A stretch of DNA of 64,000 nucleotides, from positions 19,590,001 to 19,654,000 of the forward strand of contig JAWQUS010000021.1 in the NCBI GenBank assembly GCA_036365455.1, given 5' to 3'. This stretch comes from Macrosoma leucophasiata. Its lineage: Eukaryota; Arthropoda; Insecta; Lepidoptera; Hedylidae. Below, piece after piece: positions 30,120-40,373 of this stretch. Made by a program: the position numbers and the translations under genes. The notes under the pieces were generated by a model that worked only from the letters and a program-made list of their open reading frames with translations, was not told where the DNA came from and did not search any database. Position 1 is the first letter of the stretch; every line of letters starts with the position of its first letter.

Positions 30120-30440
30120 TTATAAAATCACTCGTGCACATCATATCAGCCGAATGATGTCCACTGCTGGACCAAAGCTAATAAAAAATAAGGGGGATAT
30201 GCCATAATCGCCACGCTTGACAGGCGGATTGGCGAACGCAGCGAAAGTTTAATCGCAAGACGCTGCTGCCCATCTTGCGTTATTGCACTTACTACCGCCC
30301 CATTGGAATAGTTTTACCGTCATTATTTGGTTGACTGACTGCACTCGTGGAAGAATTATATTCCAGTAGAAGAAAATTCTTCCGCTAAGTGGTAGGCGGG
30401 GTCTTAACGTTCCGACGCCAGACGATGATTCGTTTAAATT
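30120..30440 (+). repeat. Family K repeat
   Basis: CATCATATCAGCCGAATGAT, GATGTCCACTGCTGGACC, CACGCTTGACAGGCGGATTG, CATCTTGCGTTATTGCACTT, TTCCAGTAGAAGAAAATTCT. The clearest plus-strand copy. Confidence 0.65.
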
Positions 30441-30832
30441 ATCCTTTTAACGAATCATGACTATTTAATTTATATGTCTTGTCTTAACCCCATTGTCTAA
30501 GACTATTAACTTAAGTTGAACAACTATCATATACTTATCTATGTTTGCTTAAAAATAAACATCCAAAGCAATACAAGCCCGCAGTTTGTCGCATGGTCAT
30601 TGACCTTGATTAGGCGAGCATTGCACTCGCTACTTTTGAAACGTGCAAATTTAGATCGCACTAGCCCTGTGTAGATATACAGTACATGTATAGTGAGACT
30701 CAGCGTGAAGACATACATACATACATGTATAGTCTGAGTTGACGCGGCTACTTATGGTTGAGTTCAGTTTAAGCGATCTTCCAGAAAGCATGGGAGGCTT
30801 TTAAAATTTAATTGATATCATGAAGTGGAAAG

Positions 30833-31053
30833 CTAATGGAAGTGGCAAACAAGCATGCAGTTCACATTGATGTTAAATGATGACTGCAGCCTATAGACAC
30901 CCACACAAAGACCAAGGTCAAAATGCAGATGCAGAGCCGTACATTACCACCTGACCAGAACACAGTGTTGAACAAACATTTAGCGGCAAGTATATTAGGT
31001 AATGCGGTGGTGCCTACGCCCGAGAGCTCCGCCACTGGAGCTGTACCACCAGT
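30833..31053 (-). repeat. Family A, alpha, internal deletion
   Basis: Starts AATGGAAGTGGCAAACAAGC and jumps from AAAATGCAGATGCAGAG to CCGTACATTACCACCTGACC, losing about 70 bp. The head is CTCCGCCACTGGAGCTGTAC. Confidence 0.87.
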
Positions 31054-31335
31054 AGTAGATGATGAAAATGATGTAAATGTAGATAGATATCCAATAAAGG
31101 ATAGATATCCAATGAAAAACAACGAGTAAGGTAAACGTAACAGGCATCACGTGTATGTTACACAATCGACAAGAGGCGGCGGTATCGGTTGTAAATTGGA
31201 TTTGACGTCAGCGTCGAGCGTTGATGGTATAAATTCTATCGGGATCTAGGTACGTAGGGAGAATTGAAAGTAGAATGCAGCTGTAGTATAAATTGTCTAT
31301 TTAGGATAACTAAACATTTTTACTTATTTTTATGA

Positions 31336-31616
31336 ACCGCGCATGGCCGTAGCTTGTGTAAATCGTAAGCGATCTACTCGGTTAAGCACTACGGGCGCGG
31401 TCGGGTAGTGTGATGGGTGACCGCTGGTGGCAAATTAAATGCGCGTTTCCGTGCTTCGGTGGGCACGTTAAGCCGTCGGTCCCGGTTGCTATCGATAGAT
31501 AGCAGTCGTTAAACCTTGTCGGAGGCCTTATGGGCGGTTTGAAGACATCCGACAGCAGGTTGGCCACTAACCGACCCACCTGCACCAATCCGCATTGGAG
31601 CAGCGTGGTGGAGTAG
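31336..31616 (+). repeat. S5 SINE with 5S-rRNA-like head
   Basis: The segment 31362-31425 reads like the internal promoter half of 5S rRNA: CGATCTACTCGGTTAAGCAC, then GGGCGCGGTCGGGTAGTG and GATGGGTGACCGC (31412-31424). The body shared with 16904 and 58780 follows, to GGAGCAGCGTGGTGGAGTA. Its 3' end runs directly into family A sequence. It is a repeated element, not a 5S gene. Confidence 0.75.
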
Positions 31617-31921
31617 GCACCGCATTACCTAATCTATCTATCGCCTAACTAATACACTGCTATTAGTTAGGCGATAGATAGATTCAGCACTAAATGTGTA
31701 GTGTTCTCCGTCTAGATGATAATGTATGGCCCCGTAAATTCCATCACAGAGGCAAAACAACTGAAGGTGAGTTAGTGTTCAGCAGTATAGTGTTCCGGTT
31801 AGATGGTAATGTATGGCCCCGTAATAACTATCACAGAAACATAATAACTAAGGTGTCAGGTTAGCAACGCATCTGCATTTTAAGCTCTGGTCTTTGTGTA
31901 ACTGTCTTTAGGCTGCAGGCT
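31617..31921 (+). repeat. Family A, beta, with palindromic insertion and partial duplication
   Basis: GGCACCGCATTACCTAATCT enters a perfect 24-bp inverted repeat (31631-31654/31661-31684). A CAGCACT...GGCCCCGTAAATTCC segment follows, then a second GTTCAGCAGTATAGTGTTCC...GGCCCCGTAATAACT, so about 95 bp of the middle is present twice. Ends at TTAGGCTGCAGG. Confidence 0.78.
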
Positions 31922-32301
31922 AAAATCCCTTCCCTAGCAAAAGTATTATAATTAATCTTATTTCGACGCACATAATCCTATATTACTCAGTGTATGAGCT
32001 TAAAATCAACATAGATAACAATCTGTAGACTTTTGTTAACTGCCTTTTTGTAGTCTACCGTCTAGAGCCCTATTCTAATTGATATTGTACACGGACGCGC
32101 CATTTACATTAATAAATGGTCACCCGAAATAGCAGTCTATTATTACACTAGGGACATTAAGTGGCGAACATTATACTGTTCTAAAAAGCCCTCAAGTTAT
32201 TATCCTTATCCTTCTATTATCCTTTGAAGTAGTAAATCGTAGTATAATAACTAAATGATCGCATCTGAAGCCTGAGAAGCTTTCTCTTTTATTCATTAGG
32301 T

Positions 32302-32363
32302 ACTTTTATTAGGGTGTCTGTGCCTAATTACTGGTAATTAGGCACAGACACCATAATAAAAGT
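32302..32363. repeat. Near-perfect 30-bp palindrome
   Basis: Arms 32302-32331 and 32334-32363 (GTGTCTGTGCCTAATTAC and its complement) match at 29 of 30 positions with a 2-nt loop. Ends 15 bp before a family A copy. Confidence 0.9.
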
Positions 32364-32377
32364 GGTGGTTATTTTTA

Positions 32378-32671
32378 CTGGTGGTAGAGCTCCAGTGACG
32401 GAGCTCGCGGGCGTAGGCACCACCGCATTACCTGATTTACTTGCCGCTAAATGGTAGTGTTCAGCACTATCGTGTTCCGGTCAGGTGGTAATGTACGGCC
32501 CTGTAATTTCCGGCACAGAGGCATAACACCTTAGGCCTCAGGAGTGGTAACGCATTTGCATTTTGACCTTGGTTTTTGTGTGGATGTCTATAGGCTGCAG
32601 TCATCACTTAACAGCAATGTGAACTGTATGCTTGTTTGCCACTTCAATAAAAAAAAAAAAAAAAAAAAAAA
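32378..32671 (+). repeat. Family A, complete, alpha, long A-tail
   Basis: CTGGTGGTAGAGCTCCAGTG to CTTCAATA followed by a run of about 23 A. A truncated second head (ACTGGTGATAGAACTCCAGT) begins at 32676. Confidence 0.92.
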
Positions 32672-33224
32672 TATGGGACTGGTGATAGAACTCCAGTGAT
32701 GTAGAAAACAGAACATAATCTCAAAAGGTAGAGATGCCATCACCACAACCAAACTTAGTTACATAAGGACCAACTTGGAAGTGTAGCCTTTTAAACGAAA
32801 CTAGAATTTTCAAAATCGGTTCAGAATTGACGGAGAAATCTTTGAACATACTGACATAAAAAATCAGGTAGACACGTGTTCTGCTCTCTTGAACCAAAGT
32901 TGTCTTACCAGTTTTGTAGCTTCATGTATTGTCTCGCTAAAACTTTATCATTCTTAACTTTATATAAATGATTACATGACGGCATCCACACCTTAAGGAG
33001 CCCAAGTCTCTTCATTTTAATAAAACTCTCGCGAGACCCAAGTAATGGATTTATATGATCCTGTAATTTGTAGCGAGCGCTGAAAAATTAAGCGTGGACC
33101 GAATTATGTGAGCCGAGTTGTTAAGTTGTTGACACACTTCAGAATATGACATTGGCGTAACGGCTTAATGCTTGATGGCAGTTTGTTTCGTGTTTATGTG
33201 TTTTTCATGCTTTAACGTAATTAC

Positions 33225-33270
33225 GTGGTGGTAGAGGTACGACTCAAGGGTGTACGCATTAGGAATCTAA
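33225..33270 (+). repeat. Family A head fragment
   Basis: GTGGTGGTAGAGGTACGACT, then GTACGCATTAGGAATCTAAT; decayed 5' end facing the next, inverted copy. Confidence 0.5.
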
Positions 33271-33275
33271 TCTAT

Positions 33276-33351
33276 CTTTTTTATGTAATGGAAGCGTGGC
33301 AAACAAGCATGCAGTTCACATTGATGTTAAGTGATGACTGTAGCCTATAGA
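33276..33351 (-). repeat. Family A, 3' part, split by the family C cluster
   Basis: T-run, ATGTAATGGAAGCGTGGC, GATGACTGTAGCCTATAGA. Continues after the insertion at 33992. Confidence 0.85.
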
Positions 33352-33991
33352 TGTTTTTATATTATTTCGCATTAACACATGCTTGTGAAAATATATTTTT
33401 ATTTTTAAAGAAAAATGGAAAGAAAAATTTGACTTCAGGCGAGGCTCGAACTCGCGACCTACTGGGAATCTAGTCCAGCCGCTCTTCCAATTGAGCTACT
33501 GAAGCCCTGCCCGATTTGTCAAATCTTTCCTTCACATCTATTGCATTGCTTTATGGTAGCAGTAGCGCCATCTATTACCAACTATGCTAGTTAGGCAACC
33601 GATATAATAGACTTTTCAGTTTATTGAATATCGTAAAGAAGTCGCTTTTACCCTTAATAATTGTTTTTATATTATTTCGCATTAACACATGCTTGTGAAA
33701 ATATATTTTTATTTTTAAAGAAAAATGGAAAGAAAAATTTGACTTCAGGCGAGGCTCGAACTCGCGATCTACTGGGAATCTAGTCCAGCCGCTCTTCCAA
33801 CTGAGCTACCGAAATCCTGGCCGATTTGTCAAATCTTTCCTTCACATCTATTGCATTGCTTTATGGTAGCAGTAGCGCCATCTATTACCAACTATGCTAG
33901 TTGTTAGGCTGGACTAGATTCCCAGTAGGTCGCGAGTTCGAGCCTCGCCTGAAGTCAAATTTTTCTTTCCATTTTTCTTTAAAAATAAAAA
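33352..33991 (-). mobile_element. Composite family C SINE insertion (three segments) with 13-bp TSD
   Basis: TSD TGTAGCCTATAGA at 33339-33351 and 33992-34004. Inside: a full C copy on minus (33353-33660), a second minus copy (33661-33903) joined head-to-tail and lacking the outer 5' end, then an inverted plus-strand 3' half (33905-33988, GGCTGGACTAGATTCCCAGT ... ATTTTTCTTTAAAAATAAAA). Both minus copies carry the tRNA-like domain. The whole block behaves as a single insertion in family A. Confidence 0.88.
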
Positions 33992-34126
33992 TGTAGCCTA
34001 TAGACACTCACAGAAAGACCAAGGTCAAAATGCAGATGCGTTACCACTCCTGAGGCCTAAGGTGTTATGCCCTGTGCCGGAAATTACAGGGCCATACATT
34101 ATCACCTGACCGGAACACGATAGTGC
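33992..34126 (-). repeat. Family A, continuation after the insertion
   Basis: Resumes TAGCCTATAGACACTCACAG and goes to ACCGGAACACGATAGTGC, where it switches strand (next entry). Confidence 0.85.
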
Positions 34127-34190
34127 AGTCATCACTTAACATCAATGTGAACTGCAAGCTTGTTTGCCACTTCCATTACATGAAAAAAAG
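34127..34190 (+). repeat. Family A, 3' tail, inverted relative to the previous part
   Basis: AGTCATCACTTAACATCAAT ... CCACTTCCATTACATGAAAA. The junction shares a short TGC microhomology with the minus-strand part. Confidence 0.8.
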
Positions 34191-34239
34191 CATTTCAGTT
34201 AGGCGGTCGGCCAGAGTTAAATGCAATCAAGCATACGTA

Positions 34240-34345
34240 CAAATACCGTCCGGAATGTTTTGATGTCCATTCGGTTGGCTAACTGCGCTACCGAAAAACA
34301 AACCACTAGTAGGCGGTAGGGCCGTCACATCCCGACGCCTGTACT
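34240..34345 (+). repeat. Family K fragment
   Basis: TGATGTCCATTCGGTTGGCT, AACTGCGC, GTAGGGCCGTCACATCCCGA follow the K order with heavy decay. Confidence 0.4.
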
Positions 34346-34542
34346 AATTGCGAGAGTACTGAATACTGCCAATTATCAACTGATAAATCAAACCTACGCC
34401 ATGGCGTAATTGGCGGTTCGACTTCTAAATTATCGAAAAGTATAACAACGTGCATGTAAGGTACATAGCACATAGCACATGAAAATCCCGCCATCAGCAA
34501 TGTTGTAAATCATGAATTTTTACTTTAGTTCGCCAACAGCTA

Positions 34543-34620
34543 ACATCACGCTCTATAAAGCCGAAACTAGCCGATTGTTACTTTATAGGCTCGAAGTGCA
34601 TTATTTCTTGATTAGCACTG
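34543..34620 (+). mobile_element. M6 TIR element, right end
   Basis: CACGCTCTATAAAGCCGAAA, GGCTCGAAGTGCATTATTTC, and terminal TTAGCACTG | TA. Confidence 0.65.
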
Positions 34621-35166
34621 TAACTACACGTTATACGGTAAAAAAAAAAGAAAAAGAAAAATTCTTTATTATTTCACTCCTGAAGAATTGACAAATAACA
34701 TGGGAATATAACGTATCTAAATATAAAAAATCATCGCCATTTTGAAACAACATTTTGATTTTGCTTTGGTAGGAATAATTTTCTGGGATCTCTGGACTAT
34801 GATGTATATCCTAAAACAAGCCTATCCTATATTGCGCAGTTTAAGCAGTATCTTACTAATCATACGAGACTGCATATCAGAATCCTTAAATTCAATATTT
34901 CAAACCACACCACCTCAACAATTCTCTGAACTTAATACGAAAGATATTGAACCGAGTGACGTCCAATTCCTTTGAAATGTCGACGACGCAGCGGCGCTCC
35001 TATTGAAAAATCGGGGGTTAAAAATGCTATAGGAAATCGGATTTTCATATGAAAACCAGCAAAGTTTGAATGGTGTTGAGCTTGGGGATGAAGTGGTGCC
35101 TTTTATAGTTAAGATTGATGAATGGAAGGACTTTGATAATAATTTGCTGATTATCATGAATTTGCC

Positions 35167-35308
35167 TTTTTATATAATGAACGTGGCAAACAAGCACGCA
35201 TTTCACGTTGATGTTAGATGATGACTGCAGCTTGACACCCACACAAAGACCAGAGGTCAAAATGCTGATGCCATCCCTGAGACCTTAGTTATTATGTCTC
35301 TGTGATGT
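35167..35308 (-). repeat. Family A, 3' half, beta
   Basis: ATAATGAACGTGGCAAACAA, GACCAGAGGTCAAAATGCTG, CCTGAGACCTTAGTTATTAT, GTCTCTGTGAT. Confidence 0.75.
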
Positions 35309-35514
35309 CTCCTTTGGCGGCGTCGTGTGGCGGGTTGCTCACTTCCCTCTAAAATGGTCGAGGAGGGCAATGGCTGTCACATGCGTCATACTCGTGAACG
35401 GGTGCTGTTGGTGGGGACTAGTCTGTTCTGGTTTGCAGGGGCTACATCACATTTAGTAGATAGCGGTTTATTTGCATCTATGCTATGGACGTTGACATTA
35501 TTTGATTTTGCACG

Positions 35515-35877
35515 ATAATCTATCTGTACTAGATTTAAGCTCTCATTTAAAAGAGCTCTTACTGAGTTTGTTGGGTAGCGGAGTTCTTCTCAGTAGTGAC
35601 TGCACTTGGAACTCTGCTAAGTGAATAACATTGATCTTGACGGATAAGTTTTTCTTTTTTTTAATTTATTATCATTAAAGGAATTGAAAAATTTTATGAT
35701 TATTAAGTTTTAACCAAATAGTTTAAATTTTAATTTTTAATTTACTATTAATATATGATTTTGCTTTTACTATATGTAATGGTTATTCGCTCTAGGTAGT
35801 TTATGATTTATTGACGTTTTGAAAGTATCTGTAAAGATCTATTCGAAATAAAAATATTTTCTATTTCTATTTCTATT
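35515..35877 (+). repeat. Probable non-LTR retrotransposon 3' UTR
   Basis: CTTACTGAGTTTGTTGGGTA, GAGTTCTTCTCAGTAG, then AT-rich sequence and GAAATAAAAATATTTTCTAT with a TTTCTA microsatellite end (35858-35877). This resembles LINE 3' UTRs common in Lepidoptera. A 63-codon ORF (35327-35518) just upstream is unrecognised. Confidence 0.35.
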
Positions 35878-35885
35878 AGTTACTG

Positions 35886-35998
35886 TTATTACGGGGCCAT
35901 ACATTACCATCTAACCGAAACACGATAGTGCTGAACTGAGTGGTAATGCGGTGGTGCCTACGCCCGCGAGCTCCTACACTGAAACTCTACCACCAGTA
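35886..35998 (-). repeat. Family A, 5' part, beta
   Basis: TTACGGGGCCATACATTACC, ATCTAACCGAAACACGATAG, then a deletion to GGTAATGCGGTGGTGCCTAC and the head ACTCTACCACCAGT. Confidence 0.78.
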
Positions 35999-36139
35999 AA
36001 ACAAGTGGAGATCGAGCGGTGAGATTTTTGCGTGAGACAGACAGACAGACGGGGCAGGGGACTTTGTTATACTATGTTACGATTTAAATAGCTGTCATTT
36101 TTATGTAGGGACGTACAATAACTACTTTTTAAACAGTTA

Positions 36140-36382
36140 GTATAGGTCGCTCCACGTAAAAAGAACGCTGGAAGAAAGTAGAAGGGATGTGTTCGCGCAT
36201 CGGTACACTCGCGCACGAAAGTACTAGCCCTATTGGTTTATTTTTGATCTAGCTTTCGCTTGCGGTTTCGTGTTTTGGTAGGCAGATTGAAAACTATATT
36301 ACATAGAATAACATAAAATGAAATAAAACACATGACGCGCAGCTTGACCGCCAGCGTTCTTTTTACCTGGCGCGACCTATAC
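36140..36382. mobile_element. MITE M2, complete copy with TA flanks
   Basis: TA | GTATAGGTCGCTCCACGTAA ... TACCTGGCGCGACCTATAC | TA. Inverse orientation relative to 7561-7810 (GAAGAAAGTAGAAGGGATGT here, complement there). The interior carries a small AT-rich insertion near 36295-36335. Confidence 0.85.
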
Positions 36383-36635
36383 TAGATACATTCCATAGTA
36401 CTATATTGATGGCTCGTCTTCCACACAACACAAGTTAATAACAATGAAAACAAAAAGGCATTACCGAGTTCATTTATAAGACCGTGAAAGCCTTTATACA
36501 TTAAATATTACCTTACATAAACTCAACAATGCGAATCTCATGCAAATGCTCTCGACTCTCGAGCGCCTGCTAGCGAAATGAGAAAAATGTTCACAACGCC
36601 CGAAGCTGAATCAATTTTACATCAGGAATCACTAA

Positions 36636-36773
36636 TGGTGAGATTCACAGATCGCACTACGACTTTACTTTGAGCAAAGTATGCTTAGAACTGTCAGAAA
36701 TGTATGGGTTTTGACAGTTCGAAGCGTACTTTTCTCGAAAGTAAAGTCGTAGTGCGGTCTGTGAATCTCACCC
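36636..36773. mobile_element. MITE M3, 138 bp, Harbinger-like
   Basis: GGTGAGATTCACAGATCGCA ... TGTGAATCTCACC with TIRs of about 35 bp. The arms re-pair inside too (CTGTCAGAAATGTATGGGTT next to TTTTGACAG). TAA (or CTAA) lies on both sides, fitting the 3-bp TWA duplications of PIF/Harbinger. Confidence 0.8.
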
Positions 36774-37149
36774 TAAGTCTCAGTAGTGTAATGGTAACAG
36801 GCTACTATTGCTACACGAAGGTTCCGACTTCCGAGTTAGATAAAGCGTAAACCCCCTAATCTAACAATTCTGATTATTGTAAAAGAGAATATGGAACATT
36901 CTGTTGATACCTATTTTTATTATTAAGTATTTTTGGACCATTTTTTTTTTTATCTTGTTTACTTTTACTTAATTATCAACGTATCAGTTGTTATTCGCTT
37001 TATTTTTACTTTTGTAATTTGACCTATCACAAGCAATTTTTGAGTTTGAGATAATAGAATCGGTTCTGTCAAATCAGAATTGTTAAAATCAGTACTGGGT
37101 GAAAAAACAGCACATAATGTGAATTTTTTGAGGTACTTTTCCAAAATCG

Positions 37150-37515
37150 TATGTATGTATCTTCACGCCAGGTCCCTAACGGGGTAGGCAGAGAGTGTAG
37201 AGCGCAAGATATCCCGGTTCAGACAAACCTCTCGTGCCTCGTCTACCTTCATCATTCTCTTCATACATGCACGCCGATTCCTAAGACTTTTGACACCACC
37301 ATCAGACAGAACTCGACCTATTTGGTCATGGTAGGTCAGCCTTGGTCTTCCTGGGCCTCTGCAACCATCCACATTCGCATTGTATATCTGTTTAGTAATT
37401 CGCTCATTCGACATTCTTTCTATATGCCCGAACCATCGGAGCATGCCTTTTTTCATTTTTACACCGATACTATCATTCACACAAAGTCTCTTTCTTACAT
37501 CTTCATTACGAACGC
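37150..37515 (-). mobile_element. RTE retrotransposon 5'-truncated copy R2
   Basis: The minus-strand frame 37480-37163 gives the same ORF2 C-terminus as R1 (MLRWFGHIERM, GPGRPRLTYHDQIG, STLSAYPVRDLA) and extends a few residues further upstream (NEDVRKRLCVNDS). The 3' end is GTATGTAT repeats. Differs from R1 at only a handful of residues, with the frame intact. The TSD is not obvious. Confidence 0.87.
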
Positions 37516-37529
37516 GTAACGGGCTTATT

Positions 37530-37768
37530 GTAATGTAATTTTTGCCGTTAAATGTTATTGTTCAGCACTATCCTGTTCCGGTCAGGTGGTAATGTACGGC
37601 CCTGTGATTTCCGGCACAGAGGTATATATAACACCTTAGGCCTCAGGAGTCGTAACGCATCTGCATTTTGACTTCTGGTCATTGTGTGGGTGTCTATAGG
37701 CTGCAGTCATCACTTAACATCAATGTGAACTGCATGCTTGTTTGCCACTTCCGTTACATTAAAAAAAC
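37530..37768 (+). repeat. Family A, alpha, 5'-truncated
   Basis: TTTGCCGTTAAATGTTATTG, GTTCCGGTCAGGTGGTAATG, to CTTCCGTTACATTAAAAAAA. Confidence 0.87.
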
Positions 37769-37850
37769 CACTGATAACTTTAGTTTTATGTACGTGTTTA
37801 TAAACTACGGTGTAACTTACTATCAATGTAAATAATTGTATGTCTGTGTG

Positions 37851-37963
37851 TTACATGTATGCCTGAATGCATTTCATGTCGCTACCTGTGTAAGCCGGAT
37901 TTCATGTCATGATGATTTGATATCTCTGGCTATACCCTTAAGAAATACAGGCGTGTAGTTAGG
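37851..37963 (+). repeat. Family B tail, strongly diverged
   Basis: GTTACATGTATGCCTGAATG, CTATACCCTTAAGAAATACA, GGCGTGTAGTTAGGTA. Confidence 0.45.
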
Positions 37964-38196
37964 TATCCCAATATTTGAATATGTTAGTATTTAAATTACT
38001 TTAAACCTTATTTAAATTAGTTTAACCTTCAGTCTGGTATCGCTTTCAGTTTTGTTTACTTTAGGGATCAAGTGAACGGAGTTTATAATGGAGATTGGAA
38101 ATATGATAACAATCCAATTAAAATTCGATAAAATTATCAGTGTAAGCTCATAGAAATTAGAAATATTTTTCACTTTTACAAATATTTTTGTTTTTA

Positions 38197-38256
38197 TTGG
38201 TGGAAGAGTTTCAGTGTAGGTTCGCAGGTGTAGGCACCACCCTATTACCTAATTTA
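38197..38256 (+). repeat. Family A, 5' part (split by family B)
   Basis: ATTGGTGGAAGAGTTTCAGT, GTAGGCACCACCCTATTACC, TAATTTA. Confidence 0.82.
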
Positions 38257-38565
38257 CGTAACTTCACGCCTGTAATCCCCGAAGGGGTAGGCAGAGGTAA
38301 ATGCATGCATTCAAGCATACACGCAAACACCCACGATTCGCCGGTTACGTTTTGGCCCATGTAACAGGTGGCGAGCCTGTTGACATCTCCGGGCACATTA
38401 CCAAACTTTGAGGTACTGGGAAATTTCCAGAAAATGGAAAAATCCCAATAGAACCAGAGATAAAGGCTTTTTCACCGTTATCTCCGATAACCCCCTACCC
38501 GGGAATCGAACCCAGGACCTCAGCGTAGTAGTAGTGGCCTGCTACCACTAGGCTACCGAGGCAGT
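38257..38565 (-). mobile_element. Family B SINE, complete, with 12-bp TSD
   Basis: Inserted in family A with TTACCTAATTTA at 38245-38256 and 38566-38577. The minus strand has box A AGCCTAGTGGTAGCAGGCCA, box B GGTTCGATTCC and tail CCGAAGGGG/CTTCACGCC on plus. Confidence 0.92.
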
Positions 38566-38785
38566 TTACCTAATTTATCTGCTGCTAAATGGTTCAGCAC
38601 TATCGTGTTCCGATTAGATGGTAATGTAGGTATGGCCCCGTAATCATTATCATAGAGACAAAATAACTAAGGTCTCAGGGGTGGCAACGCATCTGCTTGT
38701 TGACTGTGGTCTTTTGTGGGTCTATAGGCTGCAGTCATCACTTAACGTCCATGCGAACTGCATGCTTGTTTCTACATAAAAAACG
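38566..38785 (+). repeat. Family A, continuation after family B, beta
   Basis: Resumes TTACCTAATTTATCTGCTGC, GTTCCGATTAGATGGTAATG, ATCATAGAGACAAAATAACT, ends CTACATAAAAAA. Confidence 0.82.
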
Positions 38786-38794
38786 TATAATAAA

Positions 38795-39474
38795 CTAGCT
38801 GACCCGGCCACGCGTTGCTGTGGCTAAAGTTTTTGTTATATTACATTATAGTAAACAATCTAAGAGGAACAATAAGTGAACATCAGTCACGGAGTCCACT
38901 ATGCTTTTTCACACAGATGGTATTTGTAAAAAAAATTGGTGATCTCCTTATTTGACTTTCTACTAATAACCCTTTAGTACAATTAAATTATTTACGAACA
39001 AAGACGAAAATGTTGATGTTGGTATACAAATTCACTGGATTGAGATTTGAAGGGGAAGTACGTTGAACACAATTAATTAAAATGTTCTTACACTTGATGT
39101 TAAGCAGAAATCAATAGGTACAAAATAAAAATTTATAGCGTTTACAACACGTGGTAAGTATGCTGTTTAAATGTAACTTATATGACATGTTTGTAGATTT
39201 ACCATAGCAAGAATTGATTACTTACTCAACCCAGTCGAAAGGTATCGACATCTGTTAGAATCATTTGGAGTTAACAGATAATTGTGACTGTCAAATAATA
39301 AGACAAATAATTAGCAATAAATTAAAATTGCGACTATAATTTGAGATTTAAACTATCCTATCTCTCAAGTTGGATCGAAATGCACATGGTGTGCGAATTT
39401 TATTATTATCGGTTAAGTGGTTTAGGAGTCCATTGAGGACAAACATTGTGACACGAGATTTATATATATTAAGA
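38795..39474 (-). mobile_element. Helitron-like element, about 680 bp
   Basis: Minus strand A|TCTTAATATATATAAATCTC ... AACGCGTGGCCGGGTCAGCTAG|T. Includes CAATGTTTGTCCTCAATGGA. No ORF, no TIR, no TSD. The end motifs match those of 54425-54678, although the interior differs. Confidence 0.5.
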
Positions 39475-39516
39475 TAAGATAGTCTATGAAATTATGAATA
39501 TCAACACAAATACTTA

Positions 39517-39685
39517 CCCCCTTATTCATAAACGTATTTTAAGCTAAAGTATTTATAGTGAAGTGTTGCTAATCTCTCCTTTGTCTTTTTCTATCCTGCA
39601 CATTCGACAATGCAACTGACAAATACAAAGCATTCTATAGCTAAAACGTATCTACGTATCTAATGTACGTTTATGAATAAGGGGG
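39517..39685. mobile_element. MITE M1, 169 bp
   Basis: CCCCCTTATTCATAAACGTA ... GTACGTTTATGAATAAGGGG with TA flanks, inverse to 10722. A TACGTATCTA repeat makes it longer than that copy. Confidence 0.82.
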
Positions 39686-40089
39686 ATATTTTAATTTTTT
39701 TATTCTAAACATACAGACACAAATACATTCAAAGTCATAGTTTTTACGAGTTACAGATATTTACATCCAGTTATTTACACTACAAGAATCATTCCGATAG
39801 TAGTTAAATAGCTTTTCAGTTTCTATTTTGTGCTTTCTAAAGAGAATTAGAATTAGGTAAATGATATTTGTCTGACATTCGTTTAAATATTTTATAAACA
39901 TAATTCAATGTTTAAAACTTAGACTTAAAGCAGCAAGCCATCTTTCGCAAACGCCCACGGAGAACAAGATACTTGTGATAAGTGACTAGTAACAGCATTT
40001 TCATGATCAATCTTTGGTGGTCAATCGTCAATGTTTGGTACATATTATAAAAATACTGATAACTTATAAAAACTATAATATTATATTTT

Positions 40090-40373
40090 ACTGGTGGTAG
40101 AGCTCCAGTGACTTAGCTCGCGGGCGTAGGCACCACCGCATTACCTAATATACTTGCCGCTAAATGGTTCAGCACTATCGTGTTCCGGTCAGGTGGTAAT
40201 GTACGGCGCTGTAATTTCCGGCACAGAGGCATAACACCTTCAGCCTCAGGAGTGGTAACGCATCTACATTTTGACCTTGGTCTTTGTGTGGGTGTCTATA
40301 GGCTGCAGTCATCACTTAACATCAATGTGAACTGCATGCTTGCCACTTCCATTACAGAAAAAAAAAAAAAAAA
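40090..40373 (+). repeat. Family A, complete, alpha
   Basis: ACTGGTGGTAGAGCTCCAGT to CTTCCATTACAG and a 15-base A-tail. Small deletions in GTAGTGTTC and GCTTGTTTGCC. Confidence 0.9.

Noticed and set aside
31362..31425. Possible 5S rRNA gene
   Set aside because: Only part of the 5S is present, embedded in a repeat with three further copies.
34742..35157. Overlapping 77- and 80-codon ORFs on opposite strands
   Set aside because: Neither has a recognisable domain; coding on both strands at once is a mark of chance.
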